Assembly (NCBI GenBank): GCA_041660965.1
Contig: JBAZVH010000002.1
Span: 185,899-249,898 of the forward strand
DNA from: Candidatus Gracilibacteria bacterium
Lineage (GTDB): Bacteria; Patescibacteriota; Gracilibacteria; BD1-5; JAGOOR01
Direction: 5' to 3'
DNA: 64,000 nt
Below the pieces are notes generated by a model. The model ran no database searches. It saw only the letters and a list, made by a program, of their open reading frames with translations, and was not told the origin of the DNA. This document shows positions 11,371 through 23,683 of the stretch, in pieces. Every line of letters begins with the position of its first letter. The stretch's first letter is position 1. A program made the translations under genes and the position numbers.

Positions 11371-11453
11371 GTCTTATCAGAGACGCGGGCTAACTATGAG
11401 AAATGAGTGAATCTCATTTCGATGTCAGTGCATCTGCAACAGGGTACACACCC
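11371..11453 (-). pseudogene. Degenerate tRNA-Ile copy 2
   Basis: It begins with GGGTGTGT and carries the same replacement insert as copy 1, then CGTCTCTGATAAG of the anticodon arm, after which tRNA similarity stops. The segment 11373-11439 is a 67-nt direct repeat of 11192-11258 with two mismatches, so one copy arose from the other after the insert formed. Confidence 0.65.
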
Positions 11454-11625
11454 GAGGAATTATCGTTTTTAAACACAAGAAAAAGAAAAAGAAAAAGCAG
11501 AAGAACGGAGAATGTTTCACGTCTCTCACTCTCACTCTATCTCTCACTATGATTAACACGTACGGTGATTATAAAACCAAATTATAAATTGCAAGATTTT
11601 TTTCTATTTTCCGGATTTGCTTTTT

Positions 11626-12165
11626 CTAATCTTTGAATATGTGTGTCTTGAGTCCATAGATGATGAGATCTCATTTTCCGACATCTTGGAGATTGAGTTC
11701 TATTTTTTTTGCCAAGAGATGATAGACATCTTCTCATGAGAGTGTTTCAGGAAACATACCGGGTAATATGACACCAATCTTTTTTTGTTTACGACAGATG
11801 ATGATCATTCCTTCTGTTTTTGTATCCATATCATCAGGATGGTGGAGCATCCGTCTGTTACTATTCTCAAAGGTATCAACGCGATACTTGAGATTTCTGG
11901 TTGTTTCTGGGTTTGCCTTGTAGCTCGCAAAACGCGAGTCTTTCATAGCTCATTCAGTATTTTCTATGAGTTCTTCTATAAATGTTTTGTTTGTTGGGTA
12001 GAGCTTGCCAGCACTTCCGATGATTTTTTCTGCATCGTAGAGCGTCACAAATACTGGGAGTGATTTTTCGGGCAGATTTGTCACTATTTTTTTGATATCC
12101 TCAATAGATGGTGTTTTATTCTCAAAGAGAACAGATTGTATGATAGATCGGACGACTTTTTGCAT
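11626..12165 (-). CDS. AMMECR1-like domain protein
   Basis: A 179-aa protein resembling the AMMECR1 family: LPVFVTLYDAEKI, then a variant of the Gly-rich signature (GSAGKLYP where GCIG is usual), EELIENTEGAMKDSRF and a late GVILPG stretch. The family has a compact alpha/beta fold and its biochemical role is not established; it is often found with radical-SAM or MEMO genes, neither of which is here. ATG 12165 lies 9 nt after the stop of the membrane protein gene upstream, so the two form an operon. UGA = Gly at 11950 and 11734 among others. Confidence 0.7.
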
Positions 12166-12174
12166 AAAAATACA

Positions 12175-13320
12175 TTAAGAAGGAAATTGTGAGGTTTGTT
12201 TTTGTGATTTCTTTTCTGCCCATACAAATATTTTTTGGAGAAAAACAGCGATTTCACCGAGAAGTGGGATATCGAGGTATCTACCAAATCGTAGAGAGAG
12301 AAAACCAACATACCCTATAAATAATGTGAGAAAGGTAAGTGTGTATTCTTGTCGCAATATGCTAACCAAAAAGATAATAGTAATACTATATCCCTGAATA
12401 ATTTCTGGTTGCAGGGCAGTATTTTTATAGTTTTTTAAGAGAGAGTATATATTTACAAGAGGGATGGGGAACCTCTCTGGTATATTTTGTTCGGTATTTC
12501 TGTGATAGGTTTTTTCTATTGAGAGGTATATTGCTGTCCAATTCGGGAGCGCATTATGATCGTGTAGAAGGAGTCATTTTGTGTATATGCCGAGAGTTAT
12601 CAAGAAGATGTGAACCTGCTCGGCACGAGGTAGATAGTCTCATAAGAGCAATATATGGTTATCGATAGCCAGAGAAATACTCTGGTAGATAATCCAGAGA
12701 CTCATAAGTGACCAGAAAATAATAGGCAATATCATGCTAGGACTGATCCAAATCAAGAAGATACTCGCGATGATTGACCATGTTGCAAACCTTTCTCCAC
12801 TTGCAAAAGTATTTCCATATTTTGAGGATATATAGTTTCCAATAAGAGGAATATGAGAGAGTATCATCGGAATTTTTTCTACACTATCGACTGTTTTTGG
12901 GACCATATGGTTTCAGAGTTCCCGAAGAGACAAGCTTTTGATATGGATATGAGGCATCTTGCCAAGGAGAGCCCCTATGATTCCAGTAGCCAGACTTGCG
13001 AGAAGGAGTCAAAAACTAATGAAATAGGCGATATTTGACAGAGAAACATCAAATACGAGCATAGAGGTAAAATGTCCAGAATAGATAGTTATCGCGATGA
13101 GGCAGAGAAAAAGAAATTGAATCAGGGTAGCGACTCTCGCATGACTATTGATGAAATGACTCTGAAATCTCTCTTGTCGAGAGAGGAGGATAAAAATTCA
13201 TAAAAAGCAGTAGCTAATAACAGCATTTTGCCTTTCGTATCGAGAAATGTCATCACCAGTACTGTCCATAGTTCTATCGTATCATATTTCTTGCGTGATT
13301 ACAAGAGATTTATCTGCCAT
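12175..13320 (-). CDS. Polytopic membrane protein, 381 aa, unknown family
   Basis: Open from ATG 13320 (MADKSLVITQ) to TAA 12175. Several hydrophobic helices: near residues 33-50, 62-80, 88-115, 175-215 and 240-260, plus a pair near 320-355. Loops are polar; the C-terminal tail is Lys/Gln/Ser-rich. No transporter motif or catalytic signature that I recognise. It is transcribed divergently from the beta-CASP gene and followed at once by the AMMECR1-like gene. Confidence 0.7.
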
Positions 13321-13458
13321 TTTTCATTTTTCTGGTGTAATAGTATTTGAGAGCAATTATTGGGTAGAAGGGAAACAAAAAGACAATAATTCTCTTGTGT
13401 TTAGTGCCATGATATGGTAGAGTGTACCTGTAAAACTTTATTTTTTATCTTTATTTGT

Positions 13459-14922
13459 ATGCAACTTGAGTTTATCTGAGCAGCTCAGACGGTCACAGGG
13501 TCAAAACATCTCCTGCGCGCTAATGGAAAAAATTATCTTCTCGACTGTGGTATGTTTCAATGACGTAGAAAAGAGGCAGACGAGGCCAATAGATATCTAC
13601 CGATAGATACTGCAGAACTCGATGCTGTCATTCTCTCTCATGCTCATATTGATCATGCAGGTCTTTTGCCGCTTTTGGTAAAAAACGGGTATACTGGACC
13701 CATCTATTGTACTCATGCGACACGCGATCTCTGTGGTATTATGCTCCAGGACAGTGCTCGAATCCAGGTACATGATGCGGAGTATCTCTCAAAAAAAGAA
13801 GGAAAAAATATTATCCCGCTCTATACCGAAGATGATGCTCTTCAGACGGTGACACAGCTTCGCTCAGTTGGGTATGAACAAAAAATTCCCCTCGATGTGG
13901 GGGTATTTATGACCTTCCATGATGCGGGGCATATTCTCGGCTCTGCACTCGAAGAATGGGAAATCGACGACAAAGACACAGGAGAACATATCCGTTTTTG
14001 TTTTTCAGGTGATCTGGGGCGCAAACATCTCCCTATCCTTCGTGAACCAGTGCAGCTCAAAGATATTGATATTCTCCTTATGGAATCAACCTATGGAAAT
14101 CGATTTCATGACGAGTTAGCTCAAGTAGAAGATAAGCTGATGCAAGTCATCAATGATACCGTAAAGCGTGGAGGAAAAATATTTATTCCCGCATTCGCTG
14201 TAGAACGTACACAAGAGATCCTCTATGTGCTTCGTCTCCTGATGCATCAAGATAAAATCCCAAAACTTCCTATCATTGTCGATTCACCACTTGCGACGAG
14301 TGCGACAGATATATTTCGTATCCATCCCGAATGTTTCGATGAAGAGCTCACGAGGGCAAACGGAGAAGGCCTCTATCCATTTCTCGAAGGAGATGGTATC
14401 CGATTTACACGCAGTGTAGAAGAATCAAAGGCAATCGCGCTTCTTACTGAACCATCTATTATCATCGCCGCTTCGGGAATGTGTGAATATGGACGTATCG
14501 TCCATCATATCGCAAATAGTATCGAAGATGAGAGAAACCTCCTCCTCGTTATTGGATTTATGGCAGAAAATACTCTTGGCCGCAAGCTTGTCCAAGGAGA
14601 TAAGGAAGTCACTATCCATGATGAGAAGAGAAAAGTCAGAGCCCATATTGAGATATTTAACGCTTTTTCTGGACACGCAGATCGAAAATGACTTCTCGAA
14701 TATGCTGGCAATTGTGGTACTCCAAAACAGATATTTCTCGTGCATGGTGAGATCGAATCAATGGACGCACTCGCTTCAGGACTCAAAGAATTGCCAAATC
14801 TTGCAACAGCCGCTATAGAACACCCAGCACCTGGTGATATCTATAGCGTCGTCGCAGGCAAGCTCTGTAAGAAGAGTCCTAACAGAAATCTCAAATGTGA
14901 GGGGATAGTGTGTAAGATATAA
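13459..14922 (+). CDS. Metallo-beta-lactamase/beta-CASP ribonuclease-like protein
   Basis: 487 aa with the signatures of the beta-CASP branch of the MBL fold: SHAHIDHAG (metal ligands) near residue 60, FHDAGHILGSA, FSGDLG, ESTYGNR, then the beta-CASP part with PAFAVERTQEI, DSPLA, SGMCEYGRIVHH and FSGHAD near the C-terminus. Homologues (CPSF73-like proteins) are zinc-dependent nucleases that process or degrade RNA; physiological substrates here are unknown. ATG 13459 gives MQLEFIGAAQTVTGSKH, the usual N-terminus, with UGA encoding the G of FIGAAQ. A late UGA at 14689 follows HADRK. Confidence 0.9.
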
Positions 14923-14951
14923 GCTTTTAATAGTGCATACCAGAATATTTT

Positions 14952-14980
14952 TTGACAAATTATAATATACGTTATTATAA
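14952..14980 (+). promoter_or_regulatory. Sigma-70-type promoter close to the start codon
   Basis: TTGACA (14952-14957), 17-nt spacer, TTATAA (14975-14980). The ATG at 14985 begins only 4 nt after the -10 box, so the transcript would be leaderless or nearly so if this box is used. Confidence 0.5.
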
Positions 14981-14984
14981 TTTT

Positions 14985-16100
14985 ATGAAAATGTATGAAT
15001 ATGTCCGTTGCCTGCCACACCAAAAACGTAGATGACGTACTCCAGAACGAGGACGCCGAGAACATATTTTGGACATCATCAGCGCTATCGAAGAGATAAA
15101 TTTTGATACTTTAAAAGTTCCTGCAGTGTTAGAAATGGGCGTGAAGAATATGAATAAAGTTTTTTTAGAGGCGAAAAGTATTCTTCGAGGGGGCATGGAT
15201 CTCAGAGCTCTTAGCTTTCTCATTATCACTCTCTCTTCCTGTAGAGTTGTAGATGTGAGGTTTCCTGAAAAATGATATATTCCGGGGAAGAGAATTGCCA
15301 ATAAGATCATATCTCAATACACATTACGCTCTGAAAAATTTACCACAGAATGGTTATGAGATTTACTATGATGAAAGCGACTCGGCGAGAAAGTCTCAAA
15401 AATTCCTCTGAAAAATTACAGCATGCTGAACTGACATCTCTGCGTACTGGGTAGCTGATTAGCTCTTCCGAAGAGAATAGCTCAGAAAAAAAGAAAAGAA
15501 AATAGACTCAAAAATTCACATCTCTGACACTGTAAAAATGATACGGCCTTTGTTCAGGAATTAAGGTATGATTGCGAGGTGTGAGGGCGTCATGCCCCCG
15601 AACATTTTTCCAATGCAGAAATAAGAGATATGATGTTGAGAGATTATCGAGATGATACTTTGAATCAGTACTTTATTAATTTTATAATTCGGTACTTCAC
15701 TCGACGCTTTCCTCAAGATATAATACCAATATATCCAGGAGCAATCGAGCACTCTAGTGAAAAATTACGGCCATTTGTCGGTTTTTTCCCGAAAAGTTAT
15801 TATGGGAGTCGGGGGCATTATTCAGAGTATAAAATATTTTGGACACAATGGAGTCAGTACAAGAAACGTATTGAACGAAAAAATAACTGTGATACTCCAG
15901 TTATAGTAATGGAACAAGATGCACTACCACCTTGTGCTGCCATAACGGGCTTAATGTCCACAATCTGTAGACGTATACAGCATATTACGCCCAGCAGGCA
16001 TGCTCCCGGAGCTGGTCACGATAAAATGCTTCCCTGAAAATGTCTACAAAGTCGTCGAGTCCATCTGTTAGGTAGAGCGGAATTTTTCAGTGGAGAGTAA
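14985..16100 (+). CDS. Hypothetical protein, 371 aa, rich in UGA codons
   Basis: Open from ATG 14985 to TAA 16098 only with UGA = Gly; there are about a dozen UGAs, including a tandem pair around 15370. It is basic, with Arg/Lys clusters, several Cys and His, and no membrane segment. The N-terminal third (residues ~25-95) looks helical; the C-terminal third has many aromatic residues (for example FFPKSYYG). No known domain recognised. Codon use and the in-phase UGAs favour a real gene, but composition is less typical than its neighbours, so it could be an acquired gene. Confidence 0.6.
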
Positions 16101-16247
16101 ATCCTACTGTGATAATCTCTGAAATTAAATATAGTACCCCTGTAATGATTTTTTATTTTTTTAACAACAATAAATTTCGTACAGTATTTGACGTACACAA
16201 AAAAAACATAGAATCGTCATACGATTTTATTATTTAATGTACCAAAT

Positions 16248-17009
16248 ATGAAACCTATCGAAGAGCTTTCAAAGGAGATTTTGAAAGATATTAAACTTAT
16301 CGTCTTTGATGTCGATGGCGTACTCGTCAAACGAGGAACAAAGATTAAACAAGCTGATGGTATTACTACGCTGGAGACAAAACATATTGCACCGGAACAA
16401 ATTGAACAAATTAAAAAATTGAAAGAACTGGGATTTCTCATCAATATCAATTCTGGTCGTGGGCTCTATATGTTACAAGACGTTTTCCGAGATATACTCT
16501 CTTTTACGAGCATCACCTATGAAAATGGGAGTGCGACATGGTATCAAGGAGAAATAATTCAACACGTCAATAGTTTTCAATACTTACAAGATGTTTTTTT
16601 GAAACTCCGCGGAATAGAAGAACGATATGAAGCAGTGAAAGGCTTTGAACCAAAAGAACTCATTATCACGATACATTGCGAGGATAGAGTGCAGGAAATC
16701 GAGGATATTGTTGGAGAAAAAGAAAACCTTTATTGTCTCTGGAATGGTGAAGCGTATGATATCGGAGTAAAGAATATCCAAAATAAAGCCGTTGGTCTCA
16801 CTGCCTTTCGAAATCATCTCGGTCTCGCTGAACATGAAGTTCTCGCAATCGGAGACAATCTCAACGATAAAGAGATGATTGACGCTGCTGGCGTTTCAGT
16901 GTCGGCAGACCCAACGAGGATAACGGGGGATTATTTTGTGCCCCTTGAAGGAGAAAGACTTCCTGGAGCATTACTTATGGAGCAGATAATTACAGAGATG
17001 AGCAGATAA
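16248..17009 (+). CDS. HAD-superfamily phosphatase (Cof-like)
   Basis: 253 aa with motif I IVFDVDGVLVKRG (nucleophile Asp and acid/base Asp, residues ~19-23), motif II INSGRG, and motif III/IV GDNLNDKEM near residue 206. The cap insertion between motifs II and III is of the C2 type, as in phosphoglycolate- and sugar-phosphate phosphatases. Likely a cytosolic phosphomonoesterase; the substrate cannot be told. This is one of few genes here without an internal UGA. Its stop lies 3 nt from that of obgE on the other strand, so the two converge. Confidence 0.88.
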   Translation: MKPIEELSKEILKDIKLIVFDVDGVLVKRGTKIKQADGITTLETKHIAPEQIEQIKKLKELGFLININSGRGLYMLQDVFRDILSFTSITYENGSATWYQGEIIQHVNSFQYLQDVFLKLRGIEERYEAVKGFEPKELIITIHCEDRVQEIEDIVGEKENLYCLWNGEAYDIGVKNIQNKAVGLTAFRNHLGLAEHEVLAIGDNLNDKEMIDAAGVSVSADPTRITGDYFVPLEGERLPGALLMEQIITEMSR

Positions 17010-17011
17010 TT

Positions 17012-18352
17012 TTAACGGTAATCCCTGAAATTAAAAACCGCATCACCGATAAGGATTTTTCACTCAACCGAATACCAGATATGATTGAGGTCTTTGAGGT
17101 TTTTATAGCTTTCAGCTTCTTCTCATGGCATATTTTTTATGACTTGCCGAAGAACCTCGTCGAGGATTCGTCGTTTTGTCATGACGTCCCAGACACGATC
17201 AACCGCCTCAGGATATCTGAGAGGAGTCATCCGGACTATTTGTTCGATACGTTCACCTGTTACACGATAATTATGATTGCCTTCGTAAGTGACGACGAAA
17301 TCATTGGGATCTTTTTTGTTTGAGAGGTCGATAATAACTGGTTTTCCATCTGATATTTCGAGTATTTCCTCAGGAGATATATACGAAAGCATCTTATTTT
17401 GGAGTTCTTCTATTCCCATGCCGATTGGAGCTGAAATAGGGAAGACTTTTTTCCCAGTCTTTTTCTCGAGTTGTTTTTTTAGATCTTCTACCATATCGTC
17501 ATCGAGGAGATCGCATTTTGAGAGTACGATGATTTCTTCTTTTTCGAGAAGTGCAGGGTTAAAATGCTTCAATTCGTCTCGGATGATATCATAATCAGTG
17601 ATGCATTCTTCATATTTTCCCGCATCGAGGAGATGACAGAGTACACGAGTACGTTCGATATGTTTGAGAAATTCTATTCCAAGTCCAGCCCCTTTGTGTG
17701 CCCCCGCGATAAGTCCTGGTACATCTTCGAGAACCATTATCTTTCCTTTGTACTCCATCACACCAAGATTGGGGATCAAGGTGGTAAATGGATAGTCTGC
17801 GATTTTTGGGCGGACTTGAGTAATACAAGAAATCAACGTAGATTTACCAGCTGAAGGAAATCCTATAATACCGATATCTGCTACGAGTTTGAGTTCGAGA
17901 TGTGCTTCGAGCGCTGTACCAGTATCACCATTTTCGGCAAATGAAGGGCTTCGTCGAGTCGCAGAAGCAAAGTGAGCATTTCCATACCCTCCTCGTCCTC
18001 CGACACAGAGACGAACCTGTTCTCATGGCTTCGCGAGATCATAAAGGAGATTTCATTTCGTATCATATATTAGCGTTCCGACGGGGAGTTTCACGATTCG
18101 GTCTTCTGCATCACGACCATTCATTGATTTGGTTCCTCCTCGCTCACCATCTTTTGCAGCTACTTCTTTGATGTAACGAAAATTACTGAGTGTATTGATA
18201 TTTGGATCTGCGATAGCGATGAGATCACCTCCACGCCCTCCATTACCACCAAAAGGTCCTCACTTGGCAATACGTGCCTCATGACGCCATGAGACAATTC
18301 CGTTCCCACCATTCCCAGCCCGAAAGCGAATATTCACAGCATCGATAAACAT
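17012..18352 (-). CDS. obgE: Obg family GTPase
   Basis: 446 aa with the full Obg layout: Gly-rich N-terminal domain (MFIDAVNIRFRAGNGGNG and later GGRGGYGNAHF), G domain with P-loop GFPSAGKST near residue 165 and DVPGLIAGAHKGAGLG switch II, and an OCT-type C-terminal domain (residues ~360-446). It binds GTP/GDP and acts in large-subunit ribosome assembly and stress control. UGA = Gly at 18260 and 17123 among others. ATG 18352. Confidence 0.95.
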
Positions 18353-18407
18353 TTGACAAATTGTTAATAATTTATTTAATGTTGAAAGTATAGCAATTTT
18401 TTTCTCT

Positions 18408-18908
18408 ATGTCTAACGGAAATAGTATTCCAGAACATCCCGAAATCACCCGAACGGCTACGGTAGCAATATTTTCTCCAGATATGAAGAGGACTCTTCTT
18501 ATATTTAACGAGCACTTGATGGCTATAGTTCCACCATGAGGCAAGCAAGATGACAAAGATAAGGGAAGTATATGTCGTACAGGACGTCGAGAGGTACGAG
18601 AAGAAGTCGGGATAGACCTTGAGACGACTTCATGAATCTGGCTTGGAATAAGAGGGAACAGAATCACGGATCAAAAAGTTGTTCGAAGAGCATTTTTTAC
18701 ATTAAATGGAAAAAATTTTATTGATTCCCTTTTCTTTTATCAGCTCATTGGCAATCATCAAAACTTATATGATGCAGAAAAAAGAGGGGAGTGGTACGCA
18801 AAAAAAACTCTTCAACCAGAAACTATTCTGCTTGATGGACGAGCATATTGAGTCCTGGTACCAGGAACTCGTGAAGCAGTTTTCAACATCATGAAAGGTC
18901 CTATTTAA
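18408..18908 (+). CDS. Nudix hydrolase with variant Nudix box
   Basis: 166 aa. VPPGGKQDD and RREVREEVGI give the Gly-rich start and the REUxEExGU core of the Nudix box (residues ~44-70), so it should hydrolyse a nucleoside diphosphate linked to another moiety with Mg2+. The spacing between the first Gly and the RE core is longer than usual and the intermediate Glu is not obvious. UGA encodes the second Gly of PPGGK. It is divergent from obgE (55 nt apart). Substrate unknown. Confidence 0.8.
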
Positions 18909-18998
18909 AATAATACTCCATCCCTGCTTTTTCATTTGGCAAGTCTTTTTTCTTGAAAAGCTCATCAGAGCACTACAATCGTAAGATATCTTTTCTTT

Positions 18999-19574
18999 AT
19001 GGTTTATACCGTTTCTCGTGATCAAGCAGGCAAGACTCTCGGCGTATCGACTCGTACGATTGACCGCTATATTTCGGCTGGTAAAATCCGTGCCAAACGT
19101 GAAGGAAAGGTCATCATGCTCCACCAAGATGATGTCAAAAAATATCATACTGGCTCTGAGCAAAAAGATTACGAAGTGATAGCACCAAAACCTACGATGA
19201 CTCCGAGTATTTCTTATGATCCTCGTGAATCACAAAATGAGATACTTCGCGCTATCGAATCTCTCATTCGTGAAAAGGATATTATCATCCAAGAGTTGAC
19301 TTTTAAAATAGGAAAGATGGAAGGCGAGATCGCTCACTCCGTCCCAAAACTCGAATACAAAAAGACCATTCTTGCCCTCGAAGAAGCGCAACATAATCGT
19401 CTTCACGATATGGATATGATGGCTCAAGCGAAGAGAGAGATAGAACAAAAACTCAATAAAGAACGCATTCTCTCTACTATTCTGATGATTGGTATGCTCG
19501 TCCTGCTCGTGGCATCGGCTTTTTTGATTTTCCACTTCTTCAGTCTCCGAGAAGCGACGCAATACACGATATAA
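18999..19574 (+). CDS. Membrane-anchored HTH protein
   Basis: 191 aa. Residues 4-48 form a MerR/excisionase-type helix-turn-helix (VSRDQAGKTLGVSTRTIDRY, then a DDVKKY wing end). A linker and a coiled-coil (~80-155) follow, and residues ~160-182 (ILMIGMLVLLVASAFLIF) are one transmembrane helix, leaving the HTH in the cytosol. DNA binding from the membrane is an inference from this order. No internal UGA. It precedes tgt with 54 nt between them. Confidence 0.75.
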   Translation: MVYTVSRDQAGKTLGVSTRTIDRYISAGKIRAKREGKVIMLHQDDVKKYHTGSEQKDYEVIAPKPTMTPSISYDPRESQNEILRAIESLIREKDIIIQELTFKIGKMEGEIAHSVPKLEYKKTILALEEAQHNRLHDMDMMAQAKREIEQKLNKERILSTILMIGMLVLLVASAFLIFHFFSLREATQYTI

Positions 19575-19580
19575 AAATAA

Positions 19581-20798
<1,218 letters not shown>

Positions 20799-21341
20799 GA
20801 TACTCTTCTCTGAGCATAGCTATTGCTTTTGAACGACGACTCCCAATAGTACCTATCGGACAGCCAAGTTCTTCTGCCATCTCTCCATAGGATAATCCCG
20901 CAAGTTGCATACGTATAAGAGATCTAAAAGGTTCTTTTAATTTTGTAATTGCTGCATGAAGATCAGGGATTTGATGTCCATCGGGAAGTGTATCTTCTCG
21001 TGGTTTCATCATATCATCAAATATTGTATCATCTCAGACGAGATCCATGCGGTTTGTACTTCTTTGTATATCTTGTGCTCTATGTAGAGCAGTGGTACAT
21101 AGCCAGCTAAATACAGCACGTGGTTCTCGTACTTGATTACTATTTTCCCAGAGCTTTATAAAAGCATGCTGTGCACAATCTTCGATATCATTTTGTGATG
21201 TACCATTCCTCCGCAAAACTGCCATAAGTGTTTTTCTGTTTCTCTGAATGAGTTGAGCAAATAATCTCTCATTTCCATTGAGAGCTTCTTGTACTTCATC
21301 TGCAGTCATTTCAAAAATAGAAATAGTCATAAATATTCGGA

Positions 21342-21370
21342 GTATTATATTATAAAATTCTTTATGTCAA
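21342..21370 (-). promoter_or_regulatory. Promoter of the small sigma-factor gene
   Basis: Minus strand TTGACA (21370-21365), 17-nt spacer, TAATAC (21347-21342), 11 nt upstream of ATG 21330. A near-consensus housekeeping promoter. Confidence 0.65.
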
Positions 21371-21402
21371 GCATCGTATAATATCTTTTGTTACAAAGAA
21401 AA

Positions 21403-21431
21403 TTGACTCTCTTTGTTTTTTCATACAATAC
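21403..21431 (+). promoter_or_regulatory. Probable fusA promoter
   Basis: TTGACT (21403-21408), 17-nt spacer, CAATAC (21426-21431); an overlapping TACAAT at 21424 is an alternative -10. It lies about 107 nt upstream of the fusA ATG in the only divergent gap available. Confidence 0.45.
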
Positions 21432-21538
21432 TGCCATAAGTTCCTGATTATAGATTATCGTCGTAAAAAGGTTATTCAATCAGCCCTATGACTATGACTA
21501 TGACTGTCACTTACTTTTAATTCTCTTATTTTATCGTT

Positions 21539-23683
21539 ATGTCTGCAACTGAAGACAAGCAGCGAAAAGTCCGTAATATCGGCATTATCGCACATATTGA
21601 TGCTGGTAAAACTACTACCACTGAGCGTATTCTTTTTTATTCTGGTAAAACTCACAAAATCGGTGAAGTACATGATGGTGCTGCGACTATGGACTGGATG
21701 GAACAAGAGCAAGAGCGAGGTATTACTATTACCGCTGCCGCTACGAAGACTTCTTGGAAGAATTTTGATATCAATATCATCGATACTCCATGACATGTCG
21801 ATTTTACTATCGAAGTAGAACGCTCTATGCGTGTTCTCGATGGTGGTATCGTTGTCTTCGATGGATCACAGGGTGTAGAGCCACAATCAGAGACAGTATG
21901 GAAGCAGGCAGATAAATATGGTGTTCCTCGAATCGCATTTGCCAATAAGATGGATAAAACAGGGGGGGATTTTGAGATGACCTATGCGTCTATCAAAAAA
22001 CGTCTCGCTGGTAATAAAGTTATCGCCGCACAGCTTCCTATCGGACGTGAAAATGAATTTCATGGTATCCTCGATCTCGTCGAGATGAAGGCCTATGGTT
22101 TCCGAGGAAACATGGGGCTTGAAGTTTATGATCTCCCTTTCCCAGAAGAGATGCGAGCAAGGGCAGAAGCTGCACGTCTTGAGCTCGTTGAAAAAGCTGC
22201 TGAACAAGATGAGGCATTGATGGATAAATATCTCGGAGGAGAAGAGCTCACCATTGAAGAAATCAAATCAGGTATTCGAAAGGGTGTTATTACCAGTAAT
22301 CTGTTTCCACTCTTTTGTGGCTCGGCTCTTGCAAATGTGGGTGTACAAAAAGTTCTCGATGCTGTCGTAGACTATCTCCCATCACCGATGGATATCAATG
22401 CTGGCAAAATCGCCGGTACTGATCCAGATGATACTACAAAGGTTATCGAATTTAAACAACTCGATACAGAGCCACTCTCTGCTCTTGCATTCAAGATTAT
22501 GACCGATCCATTTGTGGGGCGTCTCACATTTGTACGAGTATATTCAGGTGTTATCAAGTCCGGAACAGCGGTATTTAATGCTAACAATGGTGAAACAGAG
22601 CGTATCGGTCGTATCGTAGAAATGCATGCAAATAATCGTAAAGAAGTTACGGAGATTACAGCAGGCAACATCGCTGCAGTTATTGGTCTCAAAGAAACAA
22701 AAACAGGTCATACACTCTGTGATAAGGCACACCCTATCCAGCTCCTCTCTCTCGACTTCCCAGAGCCAGTTATCCATATTTCTGTGGAACCAAAATCCAA
22801 AGCAGATCAAGAAAAAATGGGTATCGCCCTCAATAAGCTTGCTGAAGAAGATCCATCGTTCCGTATTCGTTCTGATGTGGAGACAGGTCAAACTATTATT
22901 GCTGGTATGGGAGAGCTCCATCTCGATATTATCATCGATCGTATGCGTCGAGAATTCAAAGTAGAATGTAATGTTGGTGCCCCACAAGTAGCATACCGTG
23001 AGACTATCACGCAAACTGTGAAAGATCAAGAATATTCCTACAAAAAACAGACTGGTGGTCGTGGACAATTCGGTCACGTCATTATCACATTTGAACCTAT
23101 CACTGAAGAGATGAGAAAAGCGGAGCCAGAAGAGTACAAAGAAGAGAATCGCTTTATCGATGAGATCAAGTGAGGTGTCATCCCAAAAGAATATATTCCA
23201 TGAGTACAAAAAGGACTCAAAGCTTCTTATGCTCGAGGTGTTATCGCAGGATATCCGCTGGTGAATGTTCAGGCAACACTGACATTTGGCTCGTATCATG
23301 ATGTGGATTCGAATGAGCTCTCATTTCGTATCGCTGCTAGCAAATGTTTCCGTGAAGCGAGCAAGAAAGCAAAACCTATTCTTCTCGAGCCAATTATGAA
23401 GGTAGAGATCAGTACTCCTGAAGAATATATGGGTGATATCCTCGGTGATGTAAATGCAAAACGAGGACAAATCAATGAAATGAGTGATCGAGGTATGGCA
23501 AAAATCGTTGCCGCTTTTGTTCCTCTTTCAGAAATGTTTGGGTACTCTACGACGCTTCGTTCCAATTCTCAAGGACGTGCTACCTATGCAATGGAATTTT
23601 CTCACTATGCTCCAGTGCCAGCAGTTATTACGGAGAAAATCCGTGCTGAACGTGGTGTGAAATTTGAAGAAGATGATGAGTAA
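21539..23683 (+). CDS. fusA: Translation elongation factor G
   Basis: 714 aa. GTPase that drives translocation of tRNA and mRNA on the ribosome. G1 AHIDAGKTT near residue 20, G2 with [11 protein letters not shown]3 DTPGHVDF, G4 NKMDK; domains II-V follow with typical stretches such as [10 protein letters not shown] and GRGQFGHV. The Gly of G3 is encoded by UGA at 21791, as are further Gly residues near 23171 and 23201 (IPGVQKG). No known EF-G tolerates another residue at G3, so this gene is a strong witness for UGA = Gly. ATG 21539, TAA 23681. Confidence 0.98.

Noticed and set aside
11192..11439. CRISPR array
   Set aside because: Only two repeat copies, 67 nt long and derived from tRNA, with no cas genes.
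22544..23299. 251-codon ORF antisense to fusA
   Set aside because: Same reason; composition is the complement of EF-G codons.
21539..23683. Reading in-frame TGAs as frameshifts or pseudogenes
   Set aside because: They keep phase on both sides, occur in essential genes and fall on invariant glycines.
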